DNA of 64,000 nt from Bacteroidota bacterium (GTDB taxonomy: Bacteria > Bacteroidota > Ignavibacteria > Tepidaquicellales > Tepidaquicellaceae), in assembly GCA_018266895.1 (NCBI GenBank), contig JAFDZQ010000059.1, positions 1 through 64,000 on the forward strand, written 5' to 3'. The notes under the pieces were generated by a model. That model ran no database searches, was not told the origin of the DNA, and saw nothing but the letters and a program-made list of their open reading frames with translations. A program made the position numbers and the translations under genes. Shown here in pieces: positions 26,973 to 37,658 of the stretch. Within the stretch, counting starts at the first letter, position 1. Each line of letters starts with the position of its first letter.

Positions 26973-27111
26973 TTGATGGAAATTATTCTTAACATTGTAT
27001 AATCTTCAGGTTAAGAATTTTTTTATAGAGCGACTTGAAGTGTCTGATCTACGAGTTATATTCCGGATTACCGGAACTGACCCTTAACTTATTTATAAGA
27101 ACTTTATATAA

Positions 27112-29205
27112 CTATGAAACTTTTTCTTTGCCTTTTACTTTTTCGATGATCTGTTCGGATACGCTCTTCGGAGCTTCATCATAATGCGAAAATTGCATCG
27201 TATAAATAGCCCTGCCCTGTGTCATCGATCTCATTGTAGTTGCATAACCAAACATCTCCGACAAAGGAACCAGTGCTTTTATAACATGTGCATCGCTTCT
27301 TTGCGACATTCCTTCTATTCTTCCTCTTCTGGAACTGAGATCTCCCATTACATCACCCATATAATCTTCAGGCGTTACAACTTCCACTTCCATTATCGGC
27401 TCAAGTAAAATTGGATTGGCTTTTCTTGCTCCTTCTTTAAATGCCATAGAACCGGCAATTTTAAATGCCATTTCGGAAGAATCCACGTCATGGAATGATC
27501 CGTCAAACAATTTAACTTTTATATCTTCGACAGGATATCCCGCAAGAACGCCGTTTTTCATCGCTTCTTCTATTCCGTCTGAAACAGGGTTAATATATTC
27601 TTTCGGTATGGAACCGCCGACAATTCCGTTTTCAAACACATATCCTTTTCCTTTTTCATTCGGTTCAATTTCAATCCAGACATGACCGAATTGACCGCGT
27701 CCGCCTGATTGCCTTACAAACTTACCTTCCTGTATAACTTTCTTCTTGATAGTTTCTTTGTATGCAACCTGAGGATTTCCTACATTCGCGTCTACTTTAA
27801 ATTCTCTTTTTAGTCTGTCAACTATAATATCCAGATGAAGCTCACCCATACCCGAAATCAGCGTCTGACCTGTTTCATCGTCAGTTCTGACTCTGAATGT
27901 AGGATCTTCATCAGAAAGCTTAGCAAGCGATTCTCCGAGTTTATCCTGATCAGCTTTTGTCTTTGGCTCTATTGCAATTGAAATAACCGGTTCCGGGAAT
28001 ACGATTCTTTCCAGTACAATCGGATCACTTTCATCGCAAAGAGTATCTCCGGTTCTGGTGAATTTCAATCCTACTGCGGCTGCTATATCTCCGCAATAAA
28101 CTTCTTTAATATCCTCCCTGCTGTTTGCATGCATCTGAAGCAGTCTGCTGAATCTTTCCTTTTTTCCGGCGATAGAATTATAAACATAACTTCCCGCAAG
28201 AGCTTTTCCGGCATAAACCCTGAAAAACGTAAGCTTTCCGACAAATGGATCAGTCATTATCTTAAATGCCAGAGCCGTGAATTTTTCTTCGTCGTCATGC
28301 CTTCTTGTAACTTTATCATCAGTATGAAAATGATGACCTTCAACATCAGCAACGTCAGACGGAGCCGGTAAAAGATCAACAACTTTGTCTAGCAGATTTT
28401 GTACACCTTTATTTTTAAATGAAGAACCGCATAAAACCGGAATTATTTTTACGTCAATTGTGGCTTTCCTTAAAACAGCTAAAATTTCCTTCTCGCTGAT
28501 TTCCTGACCGTTCAAAAACTTTTCAAGCAGAGTATCATCGACATCTGCAACCGCCTCAAGCAGTTTTTGCCTGTATTCATTTGCCTGATCCTTTAAAGAT
28601 GCAGGAATGTCAACATCTTCAAATGTTGCGCCTAATGTCTCTTCGTTGAACATTCTCGCCTTCATTGTAATAAGATCAATGATTCCGTTAAATAAATCAC
28701 CCTGTCCAATCGGTAGCTGAATAGGTACTGCATTGGCTTTTAATCTGTCTTTCATCATGCCTATTGCATGAAAAAAATCAGCGCCGATCCTGTCCATTTT
28801 ATTTACAAATGCAATTCTAGGGACTTTGTACTTATCTGCCTGTCTCCAGACTGTTTCAGACTGCGGCTCAACACCTCCCACAGAACAGAATAATGCAACT
28901 GCACCGTCAAGCACTCTGAGCGATCTTTCAACTTCAGCAGTAAAATCCACGTGTCCGGGTGTATCTATAATATTGATCCTGTGCTCATTCCATGAACAGG
29001 TTGTTGCAGCTGAAGTTATGGTGATCCCTCTTTCTTTTTCCTGTTCCATCCAGTCCATAGTTGCTGCGCCTTCATGCACTTCTCCTATCCTGTGCAGTTT
29101 TCCTGTATAATACAGTATTCTTTCAGTTGTTGTGGTTTTTCCGGCATCAATGTGCGCCATAATACCAATGTTTCTCGTTTTTTCTAATGATACTAATCTT
29201 GCCAT
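27112..29205 (-). CDS. fusA: Elongation factor G
   Basis: EF-G drives ribosomal translocation with GTP. The 697-residue protein has the G-domain motifs [15 protein letters not shown] (about 17-31), DTPGHVDF (about 81-88) and NKMD (about 135-138), and domains II to V ending in [16 protein letters not shown]. The length is typical. It is the third gene of the str operon, 58 bp after rpsG, and is followed by tRNA-Ile. Confidence 0.98.
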   Translation of the reverse strand: MARLVSLEKTRNIGIMAHIDAGKTTTTERILYYTGKLHRIGEVHEGAATMDWMEQEKERGITITSAATTCSWNEHRINIIDTPGHVDFTAEVERSLRVLDGAVALFCSVGGVEPQSETVWRQADKYKVPRIAFVNKMDRIGADFFHAIGMMKDRLKANAVPIQLPIGQGDLFNGIIDLITMKARMFNEETLGATFEDVDIPASLKDQANEYRQKLLEAVADVDDTLLEKFLNGQEISEKEILAVLRKATIDVKIIPVLCGSSFKNKGVQNLLDKVVDLLPAPSDVADVEGHHFHTDDKVTRRHDDEEKFTALAFKIMTDPFVGKLTFFRVYAGKALAGSYVYNSIAGKKERFSRLLQMHANSREDIKEVYCGDIAAAVGLKFTRTGDTLCDESDPIVLERIVFPEPVISIAIEPKTKADQDKLGESLAKLSDEDPTFRVRTDDETGQTLISGMGELHLDIIVDRLKREFKVDANVGNPQVAYKETIKKKVIQEGKFVRQSGGRGQFGHVWIEIEPNEKGKGYVFENGIVGGSIPKEYINPVSDGIEEAMKNGVLAGYPVEDIKVKLFDGSFHDVDSSEMAFKIAGSMAFKEGARKANPILLEPIMEVEVVTPEDYMGDVMGDLSSRRGRIEGMSQRSDAHVIKALVPLSEMFGYATTMRSMTQGRAIYTMQFSHYDEAPKSVSEQIIEKVKGKEKVS

Positions 29206-29263
29206 TTTATAATTATTCTATTCTTTATTTTGATATAATAGTTTTAGTAGAACTCTTTAAAAA

Positions 29264-29731
29264 TTACCATTTAAAATGAGCAAAAGCTTTATTCGCTTCA
29301 GCCATTTTATGTACATCCTCTTTTTTCTTTACCGAACTTCCTTCTCCCAGCGCAGCCGCCATCAGTTCATTTGCAAGTTTCAGTGACATGGATTTCTCGT
29401 TTCTCGCCCTGCAGTATGTCAGAATCCATTTAATTGCAAGCGCGATCCTTCTGTCCGGTCTTACTTCAGACGGAACCTGATAAGTAGATCCGCCAACTCT
29501 TCTTGACCTTACTTCAATTGCAGGCTGAACGTTATTCACGGCTTTTTTGAAAACATCCAACGGCTCCCCTTTTGTCTTCTCTGCTATTATTCCGAAGGCA
29601 TCGTACATTATCCTCTGCGCTGTCTGCTTTTTGCCGTCCATCATTATGCTGTTTACAAATCTGCCTATCAATACATCATTGAATTTTGGATCAGGTCTTC
29701 TTATTCTCTTTTCGGCTCTTTTTCTTCTCAT
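29264..29731 (-). CDS. rpsG: Ribosomal protein S7 (uS7)
   Basis: S7 nucleates assembly of the 30S head. The 155-residue protein has MRRKRAEKRIRRPDPKF at the start, GKKQTAQRIMYDAF (about 33-46) and VEVRSRRVGG-type loop VQPAIEVRSRRVGGSTYQVP (about 69-88). It is 46 bp downstream of rpsL and 58 bp upstream of fusA. Confidence 0.97.
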   Translation of the reverse strand: MRRKRAEKRIRRPDPKFNDVLIGRFVNSIMMDGKKQTAQRIMYDAFGIIAEKTKGEPLDVFKKAVNNVQPAIEVRSRRVGGSTYQVPSEVRPDRRIALAIKWILTYCRARNEKSMSLKLANELMAAALGEGSSVKKKEDVHKMAEANKAFAHFKW

Positions 29732-29777
29732 TAAATGAATTATTTTTTACTGATTTAACAATTTTGTTTGGATTTAA

Positions 29778-30164
29778 TTACTTAGCTGCTGCTTCTTTTA
29801 CTCTCTTTGCGCCGTACTTCGAACGCGCTTTCTTTCTGTTTGCTACACCTGCCGTGTCTAATGCGCCTCTTATTATATGATAACGGACCCCAGGAAGATC
29901 TTTTACCCTTCCGCCTCTTATCAATACTATAGAGTGTTCCTGCAAATTATGACCTTCACCGGGTATATAAGCCGTAACTTCTATCCCGTTTGTAAGTCTT
30001 ACTCTGGCAACTTTTCTCATTGCTGAATTAGGCTTTTTAGGAGTGGATGTGTAAACTCTCGTACAAACTCCTCTTTTTTGCGGGCAGGAATCCATAGCCG
30101 GAGCTTTACTCTTCGATATTATCTTCTTTCGGCCTTTTCTGATTAACTGATTTATTGTTGGCAA
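29778..30164 (-). CDS. rpsL: Ribosomal protein S12 (uS12)
   Basis: S12 sits at the decoding centre of the 30S subunit. The conserved protein starts [13 protein letters not shown] and contains the [13 protein letters not shown] and [18 protein letters not shown] blocks and [12 protein letters not shown]. The start is placed at TTG 30164, giving 128 residues, because homologues begin at MPTINQL. The open frame continues upstream to 30266, but those residues are not family-like. It is the first gene of rpsL-rpsG-fusA. Confidence 0.95.
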   Translation of the reverse strand: MPTINQLIRKGRKKIISKSKAPAMDSCPQKRGVCTRVYTSTPKKPNSAMRKVARVRLTNGIEVTAYIPGEGHNLQEHSIVLIRGGRVKDLPGVRYHIIRGALDTAGVANRKKARSKYGAKRVKEAAAK

Positions 30165-30328
30165 TTTTATGCTACTTAATTCGGAAACATTCAAAATACT
30201 AAATTTATAATTTTTAGTCAATTGATTTTCTGATATAATTTTAACTTTTTTCACAATGTTGTCCAAATTAATTTATTTTTGAAATAAATATTTATTTCTA
30301 TTTAAAAATTGAATTAAATTGTAAGCAA

Positions 30329-30419
30329 TTTTGGACAACCCCACCTGCCTGCCTTCGGTTTACCTCGCTGAAAGCGTGCGAGGCAAGCCCTCTTCTTTGA
30401 AAAAGTGGAAGGTTTGGGA
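30329..30419. repeat. Mosaic of intergenic repeat fragments upstream of rpsL
   Basis: TTTTGGACAACCCC (30329-30342) matches the right terminus of the MITE-like element at 88-206. It is followed by a GC-rich segment with CCTCGCTGAAAGCGTGC (30363-30379), shared with 18979-19031, and then CTTCTTTGAAAAAGTGGAAGG. The gap thus holds pieces of at least two repeat families seen elsewhere in the window. Confidence 0.5.
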
Positions 30420-30607
30420 CAATGCCATTAAGTTAAGGTTAACAAACAATTTATAATGCAACATCCGGAGATGTCCATAAAAATTCAAATATGCTTCAAA
30501 GTCTCGAAGTTCTATAATCTTTTAATTTTTTCTGAGAGTCTTTGCGCCTTTTTAATTAGTCAACTTAGGGTAGAGGAATAGAAAACTCTCTTAACTTAAT
30601 GGCATTG
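30420..30607. mobile_element. MITE-like element with 18-bp perfect inverted termini
   Basis: CAATGCCATTAAGTTAAG (30420-30437) is the exact reverse complement of 30590-30607. The enclosed 152 bp has no coding capacity. An 18-bp perfect inverted repeat at the ends of a 188-bp AT-rich block is the mark of a miniature inverted-repeat transposon. No transposase is present in the window. Confidence 0.6.
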
Positions 30608-30925
30608 GGGTTTGGAAAGAATTTTGTAGCAAAACAGTAAGCTTTTCAAGAAAATTTAACTAACTTTAATGATAATCATACTATTTAACCTTTTTCATTG
30701 GTTATTGAGTTATTGTCATGGGTTACCGGGTCAAACAGGTCATTTGATTAATGCAATAAATTCCTCAATATTTCTTTTGTGAATCTCCCATCCGTTCAAA
30801 ACGTTATCTTTTTTATATACAGAAATTAATATTAAATATAAAATTTCACTTCCGGCCCGTTCCCGGTTCGGGCAATTCCTTCTGGTTGCAGGAAATATTA
30901 AAAATTTCAGAAATCCGTTTTTCAA
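30608..30925. other. Non-coding region upstream of the str operon repeats
   Basis: No convincing gene is seen. A GC-rich inverted motif (GCCCG and CGGGC arms around TTCCCGGTT) lies near 30857-30875 in an otherwise AT-rich stretch. A 61-codon open frame crosses it but reads through the repeat and looks spurious. Confidence 0.4.
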
Positions 30926-31702
30926 TCAGCGGTTAAATATCTCACCAAAAAATGATTTCATTGCTTCCCACGATCTTTTATCCGCATTCTTATTATAACT
31001 TGCTCCTGTTGAGGGATCATTTCCGGCGTTTTCCATAGTGAACGCATGAACTGCTCCGCTGTATTCAGTTAATATATAATCAACTTTCCCGTCTTCCATT
31101 TCTTTTTTAAATGCGATAACATCTTCTTCCGTAACGTACGGATCTACTGCTCCGTGTTGTACTGATATTTTGCATTTTATCTTTCCTGCTCCCGGATCGG
31201 GTGATTTCAGCGAACCGTGAAAACTCACTACTCCTTTTATGTCAGCTCCGCTTCTTGCAAGCTCAAGTACTGCTCCGCCTCCGAAACAATAACCTATTGC
31301 GGCGATTTGACCGGGATCAACTGATATATGTTTTTTCAGTTCATTCAAACCGGCTGTAACTCTTTCTCTGAACAAATTTACATCGGAATAATATTTTCCC
31401 GCTTCCTTTCCAGCCTCTTCAGAAAAAGATGGTCTGACGCCTTTTCCGTAAATATCCGCGGCAAATGCCACATATCCCATTTCAGCCAGCATCCTTGCGC
31501 GCATTTTTTCATAATCAGTCAGACCTTTCCACTGATGAACGATCAGGATTCCCGGACTCAGGCTGCTTTTGATGTTATCATAAGCCAGATAACCCTGAAG
31601 CAAAGTACTGCCGTCATAATAATCAACATCTTTTGTGATTATTTCAGATCTTACATTCATAACCGTAATAAAAATTAATAAAAGAAAAATTGTAAATTTC
31701 AT
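30926..31702 (-). CDS. Exported dienelactone hydrolase family protein
   Basis: The start is set at ATG 31702, where AGGAGCAGGA precedes and a signal peptide begins (MKFTIFLLLIFITVMNVRS), giving 258 residues. The mature protein is an alpha/beta hydrolase: IVHQWKGLTD near the start, the nucleophile motif GYCFGGGA (Cys in the elbow, as in dienelactone hydrolases), an Asp in GAVDPYV and the catalytic His in GAVHAFT. It is expected in the periplasm. The substrate is unknown. Confidence 0.88.
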   Translation of the reverse strand: MKFTIFLLLIFITVMNVRSEIITKDVDYYDGSTLLQGYLAYDNIKSSLSPGILIVHQWKGLTDYEKMRARMLAEMGYVAFAADIYGKGVRPSFSEEAGKEAGKYYSDVNLFRERVTAGLNELKKHISVDPGQIAAIGYCFGGGAVLELARSGADIKGVVSFHGSLKSPDPGAGKIKCKISVQHGAVDPYVTEEDVIAFKKEMEDGKVDYILTEYSGAVHAFTMENAGNDPSTGASYNKNADKRSWEAMKSFFGEIFNR

Positions 31703-32052
31703 TCCTGCTCCTGTTTTTATTTTTCTGAATTTAAAATAAAAAATCCCTTTTTTGAAATGACAATTCAAGTGCATATCTGTCCGAAATGATTTTTATTTAC
31801 TTAAATTGACCTCTTTAATCTCAGAAGATTGTCTTCCGCCACGAATTGACTCTTTAAATCTTGGTTGGAAGTATTAAAATTCTTTTCGTTTTATCTTATA
31901 GACTTTGATACTTTGAGGTGAATTATTTCTTACTGTGTTTATATATAATTAAATAGTCATTTGTTCATTAAAAAAGTTTATATAATACTGATTCAAGTGT
32001 ATAAAAATTGAAATTATCATAATATTATTTTGTGTGTATATTGAAAACAATT

Positions 32053-32784
32053 ATGATTCAGGAAAAGAAAAGTTTTACTGACGCTATTCAGGATCCGGAA
32101 AAAGAAGAGAAAGCAAAAATACTTTCTTCATTTTTTTACAGCGGGATATTTGTATGTATTCTCTGGATAGTACAGTTCATTCAGTATTCTTTTGAAACAA
32201 ACCTTTCTTCTTACGGCATCCTTCCGAGAAAAGCTGCAGGCTTATTGGGAATACTTACTTCCCCGCTTATCCATGCTGATTTTTCTCACCTGATCTCTAA
32301 CTCGCTTACTTTATTCCTGCTGCTTTTCGGGATACTGTATTTTTACAGAAGTTCGGTAATAAAAGTCTTTTTCATAATTTACCTCATCGATGGTCTGCTT
32401 GTCTGGATCTTTGCGAGACAGTCTTTCCATATTGGGGCAAGCGGACTGGTTTACGGTTTCGCGGGCTTTCTGTTTTTCAGCGGGGTATTCAGGAAAGACA
32501 AAAGGTCGATTGCCTTATCACTCCTGATTGTTTTTCTCTACGGAGGAATGATCTGGGGAATACTTCCGACTGATCCGCAGATATCATTCGAATCACATTT
32601 GTTCGGTGGTGTAATCGGTCTTATCTGCGCTTTTATTTTCAGAAAAAATGACCCTCCGGAAGTTTATGAATGGGAGGAAGAAAATGATGATGATTATTAT
32701 CAGGATTATGATGACGGAAAAGATCCGGAAGACGCCGAAATAGACGATGACGCCGAGCCGGATGACTTTAGAAGGAATTATTGA
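32053..32784 (+). CDS. Rhomboid-family intramembrane serine protease
   Basis: The protein (243 residues from ATG 32053; a GTG at 32032 would add seven) has six or more membrane helices. The rhomboid signatures are present: HADFSHLISN in helix 2, the catalytic serine in HIGASGLVYG, and the catalytic histidine in ESHLFGGVIG. A strongly acidic C-terminal tail (about 40 residues rich in Asp and Glu) is unusual. It probably cleaves membrane protein substrates within the inner membrane. Confidence 0.9.
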   Translation: MIQEKKSFTDAIQDPEKEEKAKILSSFFYSGIFVCILWIVQFIQYSFETNLSSYGILPRKAAGLLGILTSPLIHADFSHLISNSLTLFLLLFGILYFYRSSVIKVFFIIYLIDGLLVWIFARQSFHIGASGLVYGFAGFLFFSGVFRKDKRSIALSLLIVFLYGGMIWGILPTDPQISFESHLFGGVIGLICAFIFRKNDPPEVYEWEEENDDDYYQDYDDGKDPEDAEIDDDAEPDDFRRNY

Positions 32785-32925
32785 AAATTAATTATATTGT
32801 TCCCGATCAGGACAAACCATCAGAAAACAAATTTAAGAAAATTACCTCAAAGTCTTTGGATATTGCAGTTTTTTAATTTCTGAATTTGTCATTTACATGA
32901 ATTGATTTTATCAATAATAATAAAT

Positions 32926-34341
32926 TTATACTTCAAACATCTCGCCTTTTTCAGGAATCTGGACATCTCTGAAATTCATATTCTTCAGACTCTCTTTGAA
33001 AATCACCTGCTGATCGGGCTCGCCGTGAACCAGGAATATCCTTTCCAGAACTTTCCTGTCAAATTTATCAAAGTAATTATGAAGTTCGTCTTTATCAGCA
33101 TGAGCTGAAAAAGAATTCAGCACGACAATCTTTGCATGAACATTATATTCATCACCGAAAATTCTGATGATCGCATTCACTTCATCCCTTGCTTCAATTA
33201 ATCTCCTTCCAAGAGTATGCTCCGCCATAAATCCCACTATGAGCACGGTGGAATTTTTATCTTCTATATTGTTCTTCAGATGATGAAGCACTCTCCCGGA
33301 TTCCGCCATTCCGGAAGCGGAAATTATAATGCAGCATTCATTAAGTGAATTCAGGCTTTTTGATTCTTCAACATCCTTTACATATCTCAGATTCGGAAGT
33401 TCAAACACATCATTCCCGCCGTATATCATTTCAGTAAATTCCTTGTCATAACATTCCGGATGAAGCCTGAATATATCCGTTGCTTTCGTTGAAAGAGGAC
33501 TGTCAATGAAAATCGGTATTACCGGCAACCTTCGTGATTCAAACAATTTCGAAAGCGAATATATTATCTCCTGAGTTCTTCCCACGCTGAATGCGGGGAT
33601 AATTATTTTTCCGCCTCTTGAGATTGCTTCCGTAAGAACTGCAGCAAGCTGATCATCCATCATGTTGGTTTTGTCATGAACTCTACCGCCGTAAGTTGAC
33701 TCTGATATAATGAACTGCACGTCTCCGATAAACTCCGGATCACGCAGAATAGGCAATCCCGGTCTGCCAATGTCGCCGGTAAAAGCAAACTTAAATTTCT
33801 TTCCTGAGTCGTCAATTTCCAGCACCATCATAGCCGAACCGAGAATATGTCCCGCATCAAAATACTCTACAGTGACTTTTTCACAAAATCCGTCGATACA
33901 GAATTTCTTATGATATGAGACAGTCTTGAAATTCTTCATAACATTTCTTGCATCTTCAACTGAATAAAGGGTTTTAAACGGATACAGATTTTTCTTAGCG
34001 CGCCTTTTATTTACATATTTTATATCATTTTCCTGAATGTGCGCGCTGTCAAGAAGCATTATGGCGCAAAGATCCCTTGAAGCACTTGTTGTGTAAATAT
34101 CTCCTGTAAACCCTCTGGAATAAAGCATCGGCAGATTTCCTGAATGGTCAATGTGTGAATGTGACAAAACCACACAATGAAGTTCAGCGGGATCGAACAG
34201 AAAGTTTTTGTTGATATCATAAGCTTCCTCCCTCTTTCCCTGATACATTCCGCAGTCAAGAAGTATTTTTTTGCCGCTGATCTCTAATAAATGCTGCGAT
34301 CCTGTTACTGTGCGGGCAGCTCCGCAGAATTTTATTTTCAT
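32926..34341 (-). CDS. Metallo-beta-lactamase/beta-CASP RNA-processing nuclease
   Basis: The 471-residue protein has the zinc-binding HSHIDHSG motif (about 60-67), further ligands in FDAGHILGSA and FTGDIGRPG, the beta-CASP block with SASGMAESGRVLHH (about 343-356), and a late FSAHADKDEL and LVHGEPDQQ. This arrangement is typical of the YSH1/CPSF73-like exonuclease family (RNA-specific). It probably cleaves RNA in the cytoplasm. It lies 9 bp downstream of the glycosylase gene on the same strand. Confidence 0.9.
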   Translation of the reverse strand: MKIKFCGAARTVTGSQHLLEISGKKILLDCGMYQGKREEAYDINKNFLFDPAELHCVVLSHSHIDHSGNLPMLYSRGFTGDIYTTSASRDLCAIMLLDSAHIQENDIKYVNKRRAKKNLYPFKTLYSVEDARNVMKNFKTVSYHKKFCIDGFCEKVTVEYFDAGHILGSAMMVLEIDDSGKKFKFAFTGDIGRPGLPILRDPEFIGDVQFIISESTYGGRVHDKTNMMDDQLAAVLTEAISRGGKIIIPAFSVGRTQEIIYSLSKLFESRRLPVIPIFIDSPLSTKATDIFRLHPECYDKEFTEMIYGGNDVFELPNLRYVKDVEESKSLNSLNECCIIISASGMAESGRVLHHLKNNIEDKNSTVLIVGFMAEHTLGRRLIEARDEVNAIIRIFGDEYNVHAKIVVLNSFSAHADKDELHNYFDKFDRKVLERIFLVHGEPDQQVIFKESLKNMNFRDVQIPEKGEMFEV

Positions 34342-34350
34342 AATGTTTTT

Positions 34351-35010
34351 TTAACTTCCGGGAATTATTACTTCCCTGTTGAATTTATGTTTTGTAACAA
34401 AAGGACTGTCCTTAATAAAAAATCTGAACGGCAGATCAGCTCCTTTGCTTATGCCTATTCTCTTAGTCGATAAAATTTGAAATTTCTCCCTTTTCACCGG
34501 ATGTGAAATGAATATCTCTCCTTCTTCGGTCGCATCCTTTCCGTATAATAATTTGTCTATGTTCAGAGCTTTGCAGAGTTTCCCTGGACCGTTTGTCAGT
34601 TCGTATATGTTTTTGATTTTTCCTCTGAATGCTTTCATTGCTTCAATTCCCTCAACCGGTTCAGCGGCTCTTATAAGAACGGCGCTGCCTGTTCCTTTCT
34701 TCTCAGTGACAATATTAAAGCAGTAGTAATTACCGTAAATAAAATAGACATATACCTTTCCACCCGTATCAAACATTACTTTATTTCTTCTTGTCATTTT
34801 GAGAAATGAATGTGAAGCCGGATCATCTTCGCCTCTGTATGCTTCTGTTTCGGTTATTTTCGCAATGAGAGTTTCCGACTTTATTTTTCTGATGATTAAT
34901 TTTCCCAGAAGTTCTCTCGATACGATTACAGTGTCCCGCAGATAAAATTTTCTTCCGACGGGTTTGTATTTATCCAATTCTCTGTAGTAATGTTGAAAAC
35001 AATATATCAA
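34351..35010 (-). CDS. 3-methyladenine DNA glycosylase (AAG/MPG family)
   Basis: This base-excision repair enzyme removes alkylated purines. The 219-residue protein has RELLGKLIIRK, the catalytic-region ITETEAYRGEDDPASHSF (about 52-69), VYFIYGNYYCFNIVTE and NGPGKLCKALNI. The length fits the family. An in-frame ATG could lie at the first codon or a few codons in. It overlaps no gene and is followed 9 bp later by the beta-CASP nuclease gene. Confidence 0.93.
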   Translation of the reverse strand: MIYCFQHYYRELDKYKPVGRKFYLRDTVIVSRELLGKLIIRKIKSETLIAKITETEAYRGEDDPASHSFLKMTRRNKVMFDTGGKVYVYFIYGNYYCFNIVTEKKGTGSAVLIRAAEPVEGIEAMKAFRGKIKNIYELTNGPGKLCKALNIDKLLYGKDATEEGEIFISHPVKREKFQILSTKRIGISKGADLPFRFFIKDSPFVTKHKFNREVIIPGS

Positions 35011-35111
35011 ATATTATTTATATTGAATATGGAGAATTGCAAACTTTAGACAGGAATTAATATACTTCAACTTTAATTCTTTTTATTGATTTTTAAATAT
35101 AAAACTATTCA

Positions 35112-36698
35112 ATGCTTTCTGTTAATTTCAGAAAATATTCTTTCATTGTTTCCTGCGCAGTCCTGCTCTTACTGAGCTTTTATTCTTTGTTTACATCTGT
35201 TGACTTGCATCTACAAACGATAAACTTTCCCTATCAGCTGGAATATCGCGAAGGAGCCGTGCTCCCTGTTACAGAGCATTATTTTAAAAATGAAAATCCC
35301 TACAATATAATTTATCAGCCGCAGAATACTTACGCTTACGGTTTTCTTTATCCTGTGATAGTCTCACCGTTTGCAAAAATTTTCGGAAATACTTTAGCCG
35401 TTCACAGATGGGTAACATATATTTTTATTCTTCTCACGTGTTCACTGGTTTTTTCAACTTTGCTTCGTATGAAAGTAAATCTAATTTATGCATTTACTGC
35501 TGCCGTTATTTTGCATCAGTCACTTGTTTACAACGGACTGACTTCAATAGCGCGGCCGGAAGGATTAGGTATTTTTTTATATTTACTCGGGATTATTTTA
35601 CCCTGGCGTTTTAATTTTTCACGGCTCTCCTTAGCTGCAAGCATTATTCTCGGAGCAGCAGGATATTTGACGAAGCCGTATTATGTTTTAGTTATTCCGT
35701 GTATCCTTATTTATCTTTTTATTTTTATAAGCAAAAGGACGGCATTGATTTACGGCATTATTTCTTTGCTTTTTATAATGACAATGGCTTTTACGGTCAA
35801 TTCGTTTTATGAAACTTATCTTAACAATACTTTTTTCCACCATATTAACACTGCTTCTTACAAATTCAGTTATATGGCAGATCAATTGCTTAATTATTCA
35901 GCTGTGAATATTTTCCTTTTGACAATTATTTTTCTGTCAGTCATTATTCTCATTAAAAATTATTTCCTGCATCCGAAAATCATTCAGAAAGATTACAATA
36001 ATACACGCAAGAAATTTATATTCAGTAAAAGTTTAAACATTTTTAAAAATGAACCTGTGCTGAAAACGGGAAGTGATTTGCTTTTTGGTTTCGTAATATT
36101 TTTCACTGTACTTCTTTTTGTTATTAAATTAGGCGGGCATCAGGGTAATTTTAAAGGAGCTTACCTGTATCATCTTACCTCACCTTTTCTGATACTGACA
36201 ACATTTCAGTTTATAAAGAGCAATAAAAATATTTTTTACCAGTTAGCGGTATCGGTAATGTTAATGATTACTTTACTGATACAGTTTAAGTCTGTAGATT
36301 TAGAATTAGGCAACCAATTGAATGATTGTAAAATTACGGAAGATGTAATAGCAAAAAGCAATAATGTTCTTAACACATCTGAAACAGTCTCCATAATGCT
36401 TCATCAAAATAAGCGGATTTATGATTCGGGTCATTCCGAATATTTTTCTACCGGCATAAATGATTTAAGCATTTTCCTGAATGTATCAGGCGATGTTGAA
36501 AGACGGAATAATGAGTTTAAGAATGAAATAAATGATAAAATAAATAGGAAAGAATTCGATTTGATTTTAATTTCCTCTAATGTCAGTATTTTCAATTATC
36601 TTTTCTTTGACTGGGATGCTTTTTACCGTAATTATGAGTTGGTTGAAGTTCTTAACGGACCGCTTTCAAAAATTGAAGCATGGTATCCTGTGAAGTAA
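35112..36698 (+). CDS. GT-C-like polytopic membrane protein
   Basis: The 528-residue protein has about ten membrane helices. Its first periplasmic loop carries LEYREGAVLPVTEHYF and NPYNIIYQPQNTYAYGFLYP, the acidic-loop plus proline-tyrosine style seen in GT-C glycosyltransferases using lipid-linked sugars. A C-terminal soluble part (about 400-528) may fold in the periplasm. It is a single gene. Exact activity is unknown. Confidence 0.7.
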   Translation: MLSVNFRKYSFIVSCAVLLLLSFYSLFTSVDLHLQTINFPYQLEYREGAVLPVTEHYFKNENPYNIIYQPQNTYAYGFLYPVIVSPFAKIFGNTLAVHRWVTYIFILLTCSLVFSTLLRMKVNLIYAFTAAVILHQSLVYNGLTSIARPEGLGIFLYLLGIILPWRFNFSRLSLAASIILGAAGYLTKPYYVLVIPCILIYLFIFISKRTALIYGIISLLFIMTMAFTVNSFYETYLNNTFFHHINTASYKFSYMADQLLNYSAVNIFLLTIIFLSVIILIKNYFLHPKIIQKDYNNTRKKFIFSKSLNIFKNEPVLKTGSDLLFGFVIFFTVLLFVIKLGGHQGNFKGAYLYHLTSPFLILTTFQFIKSNKNIFYQLAVSVMLMITLLIQFKSVDLELGNQLNDCKITEDVIAKSNNVLNTSETVSIMLHQNKRIYDSGHSEYFSTGINDLSIFLNVSGDVERRNNEFKNEINDKINRKEFDLILISSNVSIFNYLFFDWDAFYRNYELVEVLNGPLSKIEAWYPVK

Positions 36699-36899
36699 TG
36701 ATCACTTTAATTACCATAGATTGCAGTTTAAATATAATTTATCTCAATGCAATTTCGCAGAACAATTTTAAATCATTTGTCCGGCTGCTATTTTTTATTT
36801 CCTGAAGTCAGGATTTGAAATACCTTTTTTAAATTGAAGTACTTTGGTTTTATACTTGTTAACTCAGATGATAATCGTTTTATTTACAAAAAAAATTTT

Positions 36900-37658
36900 A
36901 TGATCACCGTAGAGAATCTTACCAAAAAATATTCACCCGATACGGTTGCGCTCGACAATATTTCGTTTAAAATAAATAAAGGTGAAATATGCGGTTACAT
37001 CGGGACTAACGGAGCAGGCAAGTCCACTACAGTGAAGATACTCACGGGTGTTCTCGGATTTGACAGCGGAAAAGTTTTGCTGAATGACATTGATGTCAGC
37101 AGAAATCCGTTTGAAATAAAAAAGATCGTAGGATACGTTCCGGAAAATGCAAATCTTTTCAACTCTCTTTCACCCAGGGAATATATTGATTTCATCGGAA
37201 CTGTAAGAAAAATTGATAAAACTGTTATTTCAGGACGGCTTGATAAATTCTCAGAACTGTTTGATTTCAGAGACCTTCTGGATGAATCTATCGGCAATAT
37301 TTCCAAAGGCAATAAGCAGAAAGTTCTGATTACTTCCGCTCTCCTTCACAATCCTGATTTTATTTTTTTTGACGAACCGCTTAACGGACTCGATGCAAAT
37401 TCCATTTTTATTTTTCAGGATCTTGTTTCTTATCTCGTATCTGAGAATAAAACGATACTTTATTGTTCGCATATCTTAAATACCATTGAAAAAATATCAA
37501 CTCAGATAATTCTCCTTGACAAGGGAAAGATTGTATTAGATTCAAAAACCGAAGATCTTAAAAGATCGGAAAATTATACTGATCTGGAAAATGTTTTCCG
37601 TAATCTGAATCCGGAGCAGGAATCCGGAAAAATTTCCTATGAAAATCTTTTTGATTAG
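36900..37658 (+). CDS. ABC transporter ATP-binding protein
   Basis: Starting at ATG 36900 (MITVENLTKKY) it has 252 residues. Walker A is GTNGAGKST, the Q-loop region is VPENANLF, the signature is degenerate (NISKGNKQKVL) and Walker B is FIFFDEPLNGLD, with H in YCSHIL. This is the ABC-2 exporter type. No permease gene is adjacent. The 3' end overlaps the next gene by 20 bp, which encodes an exported protein. Confidence 0.9.
   Translation: MITVENLTKKYSPDTVALDNISFKINKGEICGYIGTNGAGKSTTVKILTGVLGFDSGKVLLNDIDVSRNPFEIKKIVGYVPENANLFNSLSPREYIDFIGTVRKIDKTVISGRLDKFSELFDFRDLLDESIGNISKGNKQKVLITSALLHNPDFIFFDEPLNGLDANSIFIFQDLVSYLVSENKTILYCSHILNTIEKISTQIILLDKGKIVLDSKTEDLKRSENYTDLENVFRNLNPEQESGKISYENLFD

Noticed and set aside
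30740-30925. A 61-codon minus-strand frame upstream of the str operon
   Set aside because: It reads through a GC-rich inverted repeat, has no family features and looks like chance coding in a repeat.
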